NCBI RefSeq assembly: GCF_000003815.2
Contig: NC_049989.1
Location: 20,617,448 to 20,681,447, forward strand
Source of the DNA: Branchiostoma floridae
Lineage: Eukaryota > Chordata > Leptocardii > Amphioxiformes > Branchiostomatidae
Length of the DNA stretch: 64,000 bases
Direction: 5' to 3'
Within the stretch, counting starts at the first letter, position 1; every line of letters starts with the position of its first letter. The notes beneath the pieces are model-generated. The model did no database searches. It had not been told where the DNA came from and saw nothing but the letters and a program-made list of their open reading frames with translations. This document shows, piece after piece, positions 42,863 through 54,232 of this stretch. Made by a program: the position numbers and the translations under genes.

Positions 42863-44578
42863 ATGTGGAGAAAGCTGAATTACGTGTTGGTTTTCCTTCT
42901 CATCATCCTGAAGGAACCCAACATGGCAGAGGCCGGCTGTAGGAGTAGGTGTGAGGAATCATCCTCATCCTGTCATTGCTACAAAATGGACCTCACCAAC
43001 ATCCCCCAGGATCTGCCAACATCCATATCTCGCTTGAATTTGTATTCTAATAAGATTACAACTCTCAATGGGTCAGAGCTCGCAAGGTATGGAGACCTGA
43101 CACAGTTGGAAATAAACGCCAACCAAATAAACGTCATTCAGACTAGTGCACTTTCAAATGTACCAAAGCTTACCAAATTATCCATAAGCTCCAACCAAAT
43201 TAGGAACATTCAGCCTGGTGCTTTTTCGAATGTACCAAAGCTCACAGAGTTGTACCTAAAATCCAATCTAATAATTATCTTGCATCCTGGTGTATTTTCA
43301 AATGTACCCAATCTCACGACATTGTTCCTAGGCCGCAACTTAATACGAGACATTCAACGTGGTACATTATCAAATCTACTTAAGCTCACACATTTGAGCC
43401 TAAAATCCAACCGATTAAGCGACATTCAGGCTGATATATTGTTCAATCTACCAAAGCTCGAGTGGTTGGACCTACGTCATAATCAGATAACTGATATTCA
43501 GTCTGGTACATTCTCAAACCTGCCAAAGCTCAAACAGCTGCTCCTACAGTCAAACAGTATATCTGTCCTTCCCCTGTCCGCTTATTGCATGCTGGCATCT
43601 ATTCCTTGCATAGAGATTGCCAAAAAAGCCTGGCAGTGTGACTGTAGGATGGCTTCCTCCAGAAAAAAGATGAATGGGTCTCTTCCTTTTGAAAACCATT
43701 TTATATGTTCCAAGCCTGACTTTCTCTTTGGCCAAAGGTTTAAAGATATCAACCCTAAAGATCTGAACTGTGTAAAGTCAACCGTATCAATTGTGTCTGG
43801 CCAATTAGAAAGTATAAACAACTCCTACAAAGATACAACTTACCAAGCTTCTCACTATCAGTGGTGCTTCAAACAAAATGCTGGCTCAGCAGCACACTCT
43901 GTTGGCAACGCTTTCACCCCACTGCCTGTCGATCCAAGTAATCCAGAAACAGAAATGAACAATTCCCATGAATCTGTTCCCATTCTCCCCCTACCTGTTC
44001 TCATTGTCTCTGTCTGTGGTCCAATAGCTGTTATCGCCCTGATAGGTGCCGTCATTCTCACAATCTGGTATAAGAGGAGGACCAAGAATCCCCCGTCAGG
44101 CCAAAACACCACGTGCTCAGCTACGAACACCACCACGTGCTCAGCTACTGTAGTGACCAATGACCATGATCCCCAGTATAAAGATATAGACAGGGAAAAT
44201 AATCAGGCGACCCCTGAATCTAACACAAACACCACAGCTGCAGTGGTGACCAGTGATCATGTTCAGACAGGGAAAGACCAGTCTCAGGCCATCACTGAAC
44301 CCAACAAAAACACCACAGCAACTGTAGTGACCAGTGGTCATGATCAGACAGAGCAGGATCAATCTCAGGCCATCACTGATCATGGCGAATTGTTGGAAAC
44401 TATAAATGTTATATACTCCACACAGCCAGTTCCCTTTGGGTCCAATCTTGTGTATAAATGTAGCAATCAGACAGGACAGGATCAGTCTCAGGCTAATGCA
44501 GATGAAATTGATGGTACAGCCGTAATATATACCACAGAACCAGCTGCATTAGAGGGTAATTCCTTGTACAAAATGTGA
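42863..44578 (+). CDS. LRR gene E: chimeric LRR receptor (571 aa)
   Basis: ATG six bases after the acceptor ggcag; the frame is open for 80 codons upstream, but those lie in the insertion and intron. The leader (MWRKLNYVLVFLLIILKEPN) is of the A/B type, while LRRs, LRRCT (KAWQCDC), TM (about 378-402) and proximal tail are D-type, nearly identical to D over about 290 bp around the LRRCT. About ten LRRs. The tail has QYKDID at Tyr439 in place of the YEDID of A, B and D, then tyrosines in VIYST, LVYKC, VIYTT and SLYK contexts, ending three residues after the last. Probably membrane-located like the others. Confidence 0.87.
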   Translation: MWRKLNYVLVFLLIILKEPNMAEAGCRSRCEESSSSCHCYKMDLTNIPQDLPTSISRLNLYSNKITTLNGSELARYGDLTQLEINANQINVIQTSALSNVPKLTKLSISSNQIRNIQPGAFSNVPKLTELYLKSNLIIILHPGVFSNVPNLTTLFLGRNLIRDIQRGTLSNLLKLTHLSLKSNRLSDIQADILFNLPKLEWLDLRHNQITDIQSGTFSNLPKLKQLLLQSNSISVLPLSAYCMLASIPCIEIAKKAWQCDCRMASSRKKMNGSLPFENHFICSKPDFLFGQRFKDINPKDLNCVKSTVSIVSGQLESINNSYKDTTYQASHYQWCFKQNAGSAAHSVGNAFTPLPVDPSNPETEMNNSHESVPILPLPVLIVSVCGPIAVIALIGAVILTIWYKRRTKNPPSGQNTTCSATNTTTCSATVVTNDHDPQYKDIDRENNQATPESNTNTTAAVVTSDHVQTGKDQSQAITEPNKNTTATVVTSGHDQTEQDQSQAITDHGELLETINVIYSTQPVPFGSNLVYKCSNQTGQDQSQANADEIDGTAVIYTTEPAALEGNSLYKM

Positions 44579-44720
44579 GAATGATGAGGCAGGAAATGAT
44601 CACACGAGGGCTAATGCTGATTAAATGGATTGTACAGCCATGATGTATGGCACAGAGCTGGCTACCATGGAGTTAAATCCTATATACAGAATGTGAAAAT
44701 GATCAGACAGGGTAGGGCCA
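44579..44720 (+). pseudogene. Decayed tail repeat after gene E
   Basis: Continues with recognisable repeat DNA (ggctaatgctgattaaatgg, cagacagggtagggcc) broken by stops, as after B. Confidence 0.6.
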
Positions 44721-44837
44721 AATTCAGACCTTCACTACATCAACAGCAGAAGCATGAGCCAGTGGTCATGATTAGACAGGACATTGGGATGTCATCTATC
44801 TACTTTGTATCAATTTTACCAGCAAGGGATGTCCTCT

Positions 44838-44948
44838 TAGTCTGGGTACCATCCGTATTCTACCGGGGCTCCTTACACTCGCTACCCCTAAAAAATTAGG
44901 GAAGTGAGTGTAAGGAGCCCCGGTAGAAATAGGATGGTACCCAGGCTA
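44838..44948. mobile_element. 111-bp palindromic MITE with 8-bp target duplication
   Basis: Ends tagtctgggtaccatcc and, as reverse complement, tagcctgggtaccatcc. The arms pair over about 45 bp. Flanks tgtcctct / tgtcctat form an 8-bp duplication. The paralogous 3' flank of gene D (near 35270) has no insert and serves as an empty site. An 8-bp TSD fits the hAT superfamily. Confidence 0.75.
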
Positions 44949-44999
44949 TGTCCTATCAGACGAGACGTTAAATACAGATCCTGCGTTTGGAAACAGCCA

Positions 45000-46390
45000 C
45001 TTTTCAATCTACCATATTTATCGAAACGAGTAGGGCCCATCTCTGTATGCATGAATCATCCCCTACAGTCAGATCTTGTGCTATGCATTATGTGTATACA
45101 TTGTACAAAACTTGTGTGTTACATCACCAATTAATCGACCAAAAGAAACTTCGAATCTATCTTTTGAAAGGGGGGCAAATTTTTGAAAACGTTAGAGTTA
45201 CGTGAAGAAACAAATCAACACAATCTGGTAGGGCAGAGTTTGCAGCACAGTTTCCTCCATCACATAATACAAAGGAAGCTGGTCCATGGATAAGAATTTG
45301 AACATGTTGAAACCAAAACCACAGAAAGGCATAGATGCCCTTTGATAGCTACATGCACAAAGAGGAAAATTTTTACATTGATAGCTGATTGGCCAAAGCC
45401 AGACATATTTTACAGCATCCTGTAAAACTTAAGATGCAGAACATCCAGGTTTTCTAAAAAAAGTCCCTTTTGAGGCCAGCATATTCCTAAAATAAACAAG
45501 GAGTGTAAACAAATCAATAAAATGTACAGATTAGTAGACTATATTCTTCAGACACAACATCCAATATTGCCTCTAACAAGATAGTAGTCGTCATCGACCT
45601 TAGAGCAATTTAATTGTTTTTCTTCATTCACTATGTTGTGCTGACTGAGAATTGATAACATTTTGAACAGGCAATATCTTAAATGTTTTGACTTATCTTT
45701 ATACGTAGTATCTTAAATGTTTTGACATATCTTTATAGGCATGTAGGCCATGCAATAAATGTATACAAATTTTCATTTGAGATTGAGTTAACCAAACTAT
45801 TAATGTTATCATTAGTGTTCCGATGGCATATGAAGGAAAACCTTGTTATTTTGTATAATGGTTGCAGATGTATTCTGCGCAGAAACAAGTGACCCAAAAC
45901 ATATAAACTTTTTATGTGATGTGATTAATTATTACAGTAGAAAATAAGTAAAAAAAAGGAAATTATGCACAAAGGAATGATTAATTCTGCTGCTGCTGTT
46001 AATTGAAATGAATGCTAAAAGCTGCATGTAAATCATAAAAGAAACAGTGCCATAGCTCTCTCTAGCGGGTAGAGTCCTCTCTTTGTATAATTTCCACAAT
46101 GCTTACCTCGAAAGACTTTGTGTTAGCATTTGTAAAAGATCTTATGCATGATCTGGACTGTGATTATGAAGCTTAAACATTTCTGGCCTTTTCAAGGCGT
46201 GTTCAACCTTTTTTTATGTAACATTTCATTTGACCAACTTAGAGTAGGGTTTGTTTAAGTGTGCACCGACCAAAACATTTTAGCAGTCATGGCCAGCTGC
46301 ATTTAAGTCAATAGAAAAATTGTAATATTTCACCTCAACAGATTATCAATGTTTAAGTCTCTTATTTGTAACCCTATGGCTTTAACCAGT
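45000..46390 (+). other. 3' flank of gene E
   Basis: Non-coding. Contains a short tandem duplication (tcttaaatgttttgac at about 45687 and 45711) and a very degraded version of the SINE-bearing 3' module near 46000-46090. Confidence 0.4.
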
Positions 46391-46391
46391 A

Positions 46392-46565
46392 CAGTAGAAG
46401 CCGCTTAACTGCACGGCCTATTTGCCAGTTAATTTCGAGCAATTATCCGGCTGGTGCGATAATGCGAAGTTATCCAGCTGGACCGCACCTGTTTGGGATT
46501 TTTGGATTCCGTGCAGTTAACAGAAGTGTGCGTTAAGTCGTTGTGCAATTAACTGGCTTCTACTG
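46392..46565. mobile_element. Pogo-like MITE, copy 2
   Basis: Flanked by TA on both sides; ends cagtagaagccgcttaactg / cagtagaagccagttaattg; 174 bp. Confidence 0.7.
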
Positions 46566-46607
46566 TATTGTATATGGGTTGTACACATTGTAATTGTGAG
46601 GAAATGA

Positions 46608-46613
46608 AATAAA
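46608..46613 (+). terminator. Poly(A) signal of gene E (AATAAA)
   Basis: gaaatgaaataaaagtgttg, aligned with the modules of B, C and D. Confidence 0.5.
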
Positions 46614-46944
46614 AGTGTTGTGCGACACGAGGGCATGGCTTTTATTGTCATGTATTTGTTTGCAATTTCATTGAACATATTCATTTAGGTGCCATTTTGC
46701 AATGCTTCTTGTTACAGATAGATTTCTTGATGAAAGGAACCCTGTCACTTCCGAAAATAAAGGAAGGATAAGTTGTACTCACGTTGCTTACGTTGTGGTG
46801 TTTTCTCACCACTATATTAAGTTCTTGCCTCAAAAGCACCACCTACATTAGACGCTATGAGGAAGGAGTCTAAGAGACATTGAAGCATACTAGTAAGCAT
46901 AATTTGAACAAATTGGTAGTGTAAATGAATTCTCCTATATCCCT

Positions 46945-47142
46945 GTCAGTCATTTGCGTCAGATGTTCTCAGTTGATCACAAAAGGACATATCTTGCTGG
47001 CAGGTTACTTCAATTTCTCTTGCACTACAATGTATGATACATAGAAGCTATTCTGTTCAAGAATTATTTCAGTCCTCTCTGCAGTTGGATTCTTAGTTTC
47101 TTCATGTTCCTATTGAAGAAATCAGGTAGCCTTGCCATGAAG
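46945..47142 (-). repeat. Tandem copy of the 3' end of RPUSD4 exon 7
   Basis: The segment cacaaaaggacatatcttgc...gttcctattgaagaaatc occurs here and again at about 47143-47315, where it forms the C-terminal codons and 3' UTR of RPUSD4. The extra copy is diverged and lies downstream of the stop codon. Confidence 0.75.
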
Positions 47143-47232
47143 TCATTTGTGTCAGGTGCTCAGTTGATCACAAAAGGACATATCTTGCTGGCAGGTTACT
47201 TCAAGTCTTCTTGCACTGTGATACATAGAAGC

Positions 47233-50200
47233 TTATTTCTGTCCTCTTGGCACTCTGATTCTTAGCTTCTTCACGTTCCTATTGAAGAAATCGGGTAGAC
47301 TCGCAGTGAAGTACAAACTCCTCCCATCCCTGAACCCCGGTAGGACGATCTGCCTGGCATGGAGGTGCATCGGGAGGTACCGGGCTTTCGGCTGCTGGAT
47401 GCCAAACCTCTCCAACATTCCTGTGGGCAGTCGCTGCACAACAGGAGAAAAAGTAACAAAATTCAGTGACTCTCCTAATTTGGAAAGAGGGCCATTTTTT
47501 TAGAAAAGCACTAAGATAAGAGTTACCTAAATGTAGCTTTGGGCTGCTGAATGCCCACAATCCCTGTTGGCATTTAAAGATTCTGGGTTCGAATCCCTAG
47601 CAAGCCACAATGTTGTACCCTATTTCCTCATGATCATTTGACTCTGGTGAAATTGAGTAGTACCTAGCTTTGCTAGATATAGAGATCTCAAATATTTACA
47701 TTTTTTCTTTCTTTATTCATTAAAATCAACCTTACAGAGATTAATTCTTAGCAGAAGCATCTCTGAATGCCGTTGATCTTTACAATGTGACTCAGAGTAA
47801 ATACTTACAACGACTAGACAACATGTACAGTACGCATGACATACACAGTACATAGACAAATAAAACACTTGGGCACCAGTCATTGATTTGTTGTACAGTC
47901 TAATTGTATAGTGTAGGAATGAGTTGCGCAGTCTGGAGGTCCTTGCTTTTGGGACCGAGATACTACATGAGCTTCGAAGTGACCTCCCAGTGACCTCTGA
48001 CCTGACCGGAGGGACCATGTCATGTAGCGGGTGATCCGGGTTCATCATTTGCAAATATATGAGGAGAGCTACACCTGAGCTTTGGTGCACATTAAAGATC
48101 CATACCACATACCGGTATCAAAAAGAGTAAGGGTCCTTTCTGATGTGAGCTTATCAAACTTTATCCAGTTTCAACTTGAATAATGAATTTTTAAGTTAAA
48201 AGCTGATACACAGCTTGCACTTACACAAAGTACTGTATGAAACTTGTGCATTAGGTTGTTAAGTGGTTATGTGTAAGAAACAAACCAACCTGTGGAGCGA
48301 GTTTGCTGTGGTGTGAGTACTTGTGGTCCCCCAGAATGGGACAGCCCAGCCCGTAGGACAGGTGAGACCTGATCTGGTGCTTCACACCTGCGGGGGGAAC
48401 AGGTAACACTCTCAGGTGTGTATTTGTATTTGTATTTAATGAAAATGACAATAAAATCATTACACTGGGTCAGCCTAGGCAGCTACAGACATAAAAAGCT
48501 AATTTACATATATGCACATGTGTCAAGTAATAAGGCATATACATTATACATAACAGAATTGATACAAAATAATTGTAAATGTAAAATAATTGTGAGAATT
48601 AAAGAGCATTCAGTGCAGAGTTGTAGCCAGCCTGAAATCATTTTCAGTCCCCTTGATTTTGAATGGGAATCCTATTGAGCACCGAAGGCATGGCGTGACG
48701 TTGCACGTCATTTCTAGGGGGGTTAAATGGGTTAAATCAAGACCCTCTGAAACACTTTTTCCTGCATTTTGAGGTGCAAATTTTGCTTGTAGACTAAGCT
48801 GTTCAATGGCATCTGTTTTGGTGAGAAGAACACATGGGTTTCAGTTTTTTATATCTTTACATATCAATTTTGTCTGTCCCAGGGGACGGAATGGGGAAAA
48901 ATTTTTTCAGTCCCCAGCTGCAAAATTCCTTCAAAGGACTGAAGGACAGGTGCTGGCTACAGCCCTGGTGGAATAGATGGAAGGTCGTTAGTTATGGATA
49001 GTTATGGATNNNNNNNNNNNNNNNNNNNNNNNNNNNNNNNNNNNNNNNNNNNNNNNNNNNNNNNNNNNNNNNNNNNNNNNNNNNNNNNNNNNNNNNNNNN
49101 NNNNNNNNNGATGGCAGACTTCACTTCCTTACTCATACTGCATAGTTACCCTTAGGCCACACTGACTTAACTTTATGAGACCCCAAAACTTGATAATGCA
49201 GCTTTCTTAAGTACTGTGGTGTAATGTCAGGTTTTGATATCTCGTGGTCATGAGTAGTGAATAGTTCTTGTTTTTACCTTAAAATGTCTGAGAAATGAAT
49301 TTTGCCCCTGAGGTCACCTTAGAATGCACCATTCTAACTTAAAATTCTTGAAAACTCCACACCATGGAAGGTGCATGCCTCCAGACCCCCTACAATACAC
49401 GAGCCTATATCATTTGCCGTGACTCACAAAGAAATTTGGACCCCATATAATAAAATCCTTTACTAAAAGCCTGAGAACTAAGGAAATACTTTGGTAAAGC
49501 CATATACAAACTAAGAATGAAGAGTGAAAAGTGTGATCTTTATTCTGTAGCGTTTTGAACCCTCGTGGGCGACCTCGAAAGAGATGGACAGACAACATAA
49601 GGGAAGACATACACTTCCTAAACCTACACAGTGCCAACGCAAATGACAGAGGACGCTGGCGAGCTGCCATCAAGCCCCCCATCCACATGCAAGCATGTCT
49701 AACCCCCACAAGATGGGGAACAACAGACATTAAAACGGAGAGTGAGTGTGTGTTTGAGTGTTTCTCACCAGTTTCAGGCTGACATTCGACCAGCGCACAG
49801 GAGCCGCAGCTGTCCAGAACGCGGAAGTTAGTGACGGCAATCTGGGCGTCGGTACTCTTCCGTTTCTTCTTAACGATCAGCTTGGTCTCCTCACTGTACT
49901 CTGGAACACAGACCATCCTATGGTGGGGCCTGCCCTGCGCAGTCACTTCCACCTCCTTGATGGGGATGTCTACAACGCCTGGGTAGGGAGAGGAACAAGA
50001 TGTATACGTACATAGTAGTGCATTGGTTATTGACCTTGCCTATGGACAAAGAAGTCTTGAGTCATTTTTAGGGGGTGAAATCCCATCCGCTATGATTTTC
50101 TTCTAAAGTTTTCAACCTATACAATTTTTGTGGTGCATAGAGGGGTTGTCGAAAACTGAAGAGAGCAGTGCTGTTGTCTATAATTTGATCCAAATCAAAT

Positions 50201-53200
50201 TGTAAAGGCAGGCAACAGCATTTTTTTTACATTACAATGAGAATGAACCTAAAATGTTACAAAGCAGAAGAGTCCTACCGGTAGTAGCTCAACTATTCAT
50301 TGAGCAAAACTGGTCTGACTCTGAGATCTCTTTCTCTTTGATCACAAGAAAGTTGCTCAGAAGTCTCCAGTCTTTCTCTCCAACATGTTAAACCACAAAG
50401 TTTATTGTGTGTTGTTGGAAGGATTGCAAAACTTAGACATACATACTTGAACAGTAGTAGCAAAAAGAGAAGGAGACTTACCCTCTTCGTGTGATGGCAC
50501 TCCCATAGTCAGCACCCTGGGCACAACAAAAAACAGCAAAGGTTTCTAACAATGTAGACAACTAGGTTTTATACTAGTTTCAACACCAGCAACTCCAACC
50601 GACTTAAATCTTCATTTTATGTGTTACTTTCATTACCTCAATGAGAAGCAGCCTGAGGGCCGATTTGACCTACTCACGAATAAATGAAGGTTCAAACAAG
50701 AAAAACCCTACCAGTATTTCTTGATGACTTTCCTGAGCCTGAAGAGACTGTGCAGCTGGCGTGCCATGTCGTCAGTCTTGGCCAGCAGCATGACTCCTGT
50801 GGTCTCCTTGTCCAGTCTGTGGACCAGGTACAGTCGGTCAGTCTTCAGCGCCTGTTGCAGTAAGGGGAGGGAGTCGGCTATGCTGACCCCCATTCCTGGA
50901 CCACCTGAACAACAGAAGAGTTTGTTTGTTTGTTTATTTGTCTCCTTGTCCAACATGTGAACCAGGTAAAGTCTGTCAGTCTTCAGGGCCTGCTGTAGGA
51001 TGGGGAGGGAGTCGGCTATGCTGACCCCCATTCCTGGTCCACCTGAACAACAGAAGGTTCATCTTCAAACTTTGTTTTGTTTCATTTTGTTTGTTCTGTA
51101 GTATGAACAATGTGGTACTGTTATAAAAAATTATGGTAAAAATTTGAAATACTTTAGTTGTCCTTTTTGGTTGACACTTATCTGAGTTAACTACACAAAG
51201 TTACTTAGCCAGCTGAGATGTACCATGTGTCAATAAGACATTCATTCATTCAAAACTTGATCATCAGAACTTCTCATGTGTTTCCACTTTCACTTAATTT
51301 GTTTTATTTGGCCAGTTTGGTACTATCTTATGCCATTGTAGGATCTGCTTGGAGATTAAGCATTTCATCAGACTCACCATGAACAGGAACTCCATAGGGC
51401 TTCTCTATGGCCACAATGTCACCTTCATCATACAGAAGGCTTTTCTTCAAGATACTGGCCAGTGTGTATGGAGACACGTGGGTCAGGTCTGCTACCTGGT
51501 GTTTCCATTTGTATAGGAACTTCTCTCTGGACAGGTCCAACTCACGTATGTCCTATAGAAGAGAGATAAAATATAAGATGCATCGTGATTGAGATCTAAG
51601 ACATGTTAAAAAAAGATTTTTCTCTGGATACTAGCCAAATTGTAGGAAGACACATGGGTTAGGTCTGGTAATTCCATCTGTACAGGAACTTCTCTCTGGA
51701 CAGGTCCAACTCCTGTATGTCCTATAGAAGAGAGATAAAAATAAGATGCATCTTTAGTGAGATGAAAGATCTGTTTAAGAATTAAGGCTTTTCTTCAGGA
51801 TACTGGCCAGTGTGTATGGAGACACGTGGGTCAGGTCTGCTACATGGTGTTTTCATTTGTACAGAAACTTCTCTCTGGACAGGTCCAACTCCCGTATGTC
51901 CTGAAAGAGAGTGACGACAAATATCAAGACATCTCTACAGTGAGATTTAGGACACCTTTGCCAAGGAAACTGGCCGTTGCGTAGGGAGACACAAATCAGA
52001 TCTCAGAACTGGTGTTTCTACGTAACATGTATCTGTACATGAACTTCAATCTCTATGGATAACTTCCTTGCTGTGAACAAATGATAACAAATAATATTAC
52101 GACACATCTTAAGTGAGATCAAGGAGCTTTTATCAGGAGGAGAGAGTATGGAGTTACCCGCCCGCTGTTCGCCTTTGTTTGGCCCGTTAAATCCCGCAGC
52201 GCCGGCTTTGTTTACTGCCCTGCGCGGCGCCCGTCTGATCTGATGTTCGTAGCGCCGGTTGGCGCGGTTTCTATGCTAATGAGCCACGCCATTACGTCAT
52301 AGCCCTCGAGCCAGCCCGAAGCCCGATCGGCAAGAGGCGAAGTGGGTCAGGTTTCCGACGATTCCCTTATTTGGAAAACTCGGCAGGCATGTGACTACGT
52401 CATCTTGCGGTAGAGGGCACAATGGCGGACAGTTTGATATGTTTCTCTTCGCCGTACAACAAACATGGGCCAGTTTAGGCCTATTTTCGCGGATCGAGGT
52501 CTGTTTTCTTGCGATAGAATTATGAATTTTCACATGTATTTTCAGATGGCTACTAAAAAAATATGACGTTTTTCTTCATTTAGCTGATATTTTTTCGTAA
52601 CTGTTGATGATGTGCTCGGTAAAATGGCGTGTTCACTGTTGGTCGAACCTTGCTCATTTTTGTCGAACCACCCGTGTTTTTAGAGGATACATCGGGCCTG
52701 GAATAAGGTGAAGGTAAGGCGGGAGAGCATAGTTTTCATGGTTTTCGTTACGATCGGGTTTTCGTATATAATGTCTTGAGTTCTCCAGGCATAATTTTGA
52801 ACTTTGTATTTGTATCGATTTATGAAATATATCTGTTGCATACTTAAAAAAAACTTGTTCCTGTGATCATGAGTCAGGTTTTTCACAGTCATCATTAATT
52901 GTAGGAATATTACCAGTTTTTTTCGTAGACTTTGCCTCAGACAATTTTGCCTTTAGGCTTAGCCCGTACCCGAGCGGCGGCGCTGTACGGTCGCCGTATG
53001 GCTTTGAAATTTCACCCTCAGTCAGAGAGAATATTGCCGCCGCTGTATGTATTCCGAAGTTACTCTTCTGTTCAACATCGTCGACAAAATCGCAAAAATC
53101 AGATCGCTACACACAATGTTTGTATCCCCAGGCCGCCCCACCATGAATATGACCACAAAACAAAGGGAAAACAAAAGCTTGCGTGGGTGAAATGTATGCA

Positions 53201-54232
53201 GATGCGGGTTTTTGACACGTGGGTGTTAATAAAATTTTGTCGCCCGCTACGAACATACGAACAATGGAAACTAATCCGTACTCTCTCCTACTGATAAAAG
53301 CTCCTTGGTGAGATTCATCTTTAAGAAACTTTTTTTTTAAAGTTATTTTACCTGTCCTGGACATAAGCAAAACACATCTGGACAAGCATGGTCTGGACAA
53401 AAGCTGTTTATCTGGCCCTTGCCTTTGACCTTAAGCAGTTCAAACTGTGACAGTGTGAATAGGCTTATTCTTTGTGTCAGTAACAATGACTTACCTTCAA
53501 ACCTCTGCCTGTAGCTATTTCCTCCGCCCACCTCTCCTCACGAAGCCTCCTGGCTATGTCTTTAGCAGTCTCTGGTTTATCTTCCTTTTTCTCCTGGCCT
53601 TTCCTAAATTCTCTCTGTTCTTTTCTCAGCTGTCTCTGTTCCTTTGCCAGTTGTTCTATCCGTGTTTCGAACTGAAGAAGTTCATCATCGCCTGGTTGAA
53701 CCTTTTCGAACTCGCGATACTTCCACCATTTTTCCCGCGGCTCGTCGTACGAGACTTTGACATCGTCGGCACTCACTTTAGTCTGGTGTCCTTTTCGTTC
53801 GTGCTCGTCTAATGTTTCGAAATGAGGTTTCCGTCGCTTCTTTCTAGGTTTATCGAAAATTTGAAGATCGCTCTCGACTGAATACGAAAGATTATCATCG
53901 CTATGTGGTCTGATATCTACTTGAGAGCTGAATCTTTTCTGATGTCTCCCTCTATGCGACTCAACTTCCCTGTCATGGGGAAAATGTCCTCTGACTTCTG
54001 AAAACATGTCATGCTCATATCTGCCCCCCTCCCCCTCAAAATTTTCCATGATATTCTCGTCGTTTTCGATCGATTCTCTTGTTCTTCCACCTCTCCTTGG
54101 AATGAAACAAACGCTTGATCCATGGAATTGTCGTACGCGGTAGTCCAACTGTGACGATACGGCGGGAAAAGGCGCGAAAAGTGACTTTTGGTGTGAAAAC
54201 ATGCGCGACAAAAGTCGCATGGGCGCCGCCAT
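47233..54232 (-). CDS. RPUSD4: RPUSD4: mitochondrial RluA-family RNA pseudouridine synthase (7 exons, about 549 aa)
   Basis: Exons (minus strand): 54232-53495, 51552-51378, 50904-50712, 50516-50482, 49978-49769, 48387-48290, 47433-47233; every junction is GT-AG and in phase. Exon 1 starts [16 protein letters not shown], an arginine-rich, acid-free presequence suited to mitochondrial import, followed by a long charged coiled-coil-like region ([17 protein letters not shown]). Exon 2 has [13 protein letters not shown] and exon 3 the RluA catalytic motif HRLDKETTG with the catalytic Asp at about 336. Exon 6 has [11 protein letters not shown] and [10 protein letters not shown], typical of RPUSD4. 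Family enzymes isomerise uridine in mitochondrial 16S rRNA/tRNA. Vertebrate RPUSD4 is about 377 aa; the excess is the N-terminal region. The intron between exons 5 and 6 contains the assembly gap. Confidence 0.9.
47713..48108 (-). mobile_element. LINE 3'-end remnant in an RPUSD4 intron
   Basis: A minus-strand open stretch encodes [20 protein letters not shown] near its middle, a form typical of the last part of CR1-like/Crack-type LINE ORF2. No catalytic residues remain. Confidence 0.5.
49010..49109. other. Assembly gap of 100 N
   Basis: Exactly 100 N, the usual placeholder for a gap of unknown size, preceded by a short duplication (gttatggata gttatggat). It lies in RPUSD4 intron 5. Confidence 1.
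49553..49740 (+). mobile_element. LINE reverse-transcriptase C-terminal fragment
   Basis: Encodes [16 protein letters not shown] followed by [10 protein letters not shown], the classic last segment of RTE/CR1-type RT proteins. It ends about 28 bases from the exon 5 donor of RPUSD4 and is in opposite orientation to the gene. Confidence 0.75.
50939..51044 (-). repeat. Partial duplicate of RPUSD4 exon 3
   Basis: Keeps the acceptor (gttcag) and the first 105 or so coding bases of exon 3 in frame, but has HMLD in place of HRLD. It breaks off after DKET, before the donor, joining a tttgtttatttgt stretch. If used as an exon it would read into the downstream acceptor region without a donor of its own. 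Confidence 0.85.
51613..52090 (-). repeat. Three diverged duplicates of the 5' part of RPUSD4 exon 2
   Basis: Segments at about 51625-51745, 51786-51905 and 51960-52076 match exon 2 and its acceptor (ctctctggacaggtccaact, tatgtcctatagaagagaga), getting more diverged with distance. They lack the exon's 3' half and donor. Confidence 0.8.
52120..53305. mobile_element. 1186-bp hAT-like TIR element in RPUSD4 intron 1
   Basis: Terminal inverted repeats start caaggagcttttatcag on both ends (17 of 17 identical) and continue as aggagagagta with one mismatch between. Flanks gtgagat (52113-52119) and gtgagat (53306-53312) form a 7-bp, possibly 8-bp, target duplication. CAAGG ends with an 8-bp TSD suit hAT. 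The interior is CpG-rich without a transposase; a 120-codon open frame in it shows no known motif. Confidence 0.8.

Noticed and set aside
4524-44578. Toll-like or VLR identity for the LRR genes
   Set aside because: No TIR domain, and the long stalk and tyrosine tail differ from lamprey VLRs, which are GPI-anchored or secreted and are assembled from donor cassettes; here each gene is complete in one exon.
49410-49952. Single 180-codon minus-strand gene
   Set aside because: Its first part is RPUSD4 exon 5; after the donor at 49768 it reads into the intron and across an antisense LINE fragment.
52932-53294. 120-codon frame inside the hAT-like element
   Set aside because: No transposase motif and runs into the terminal inverted repeat; treated as chance.
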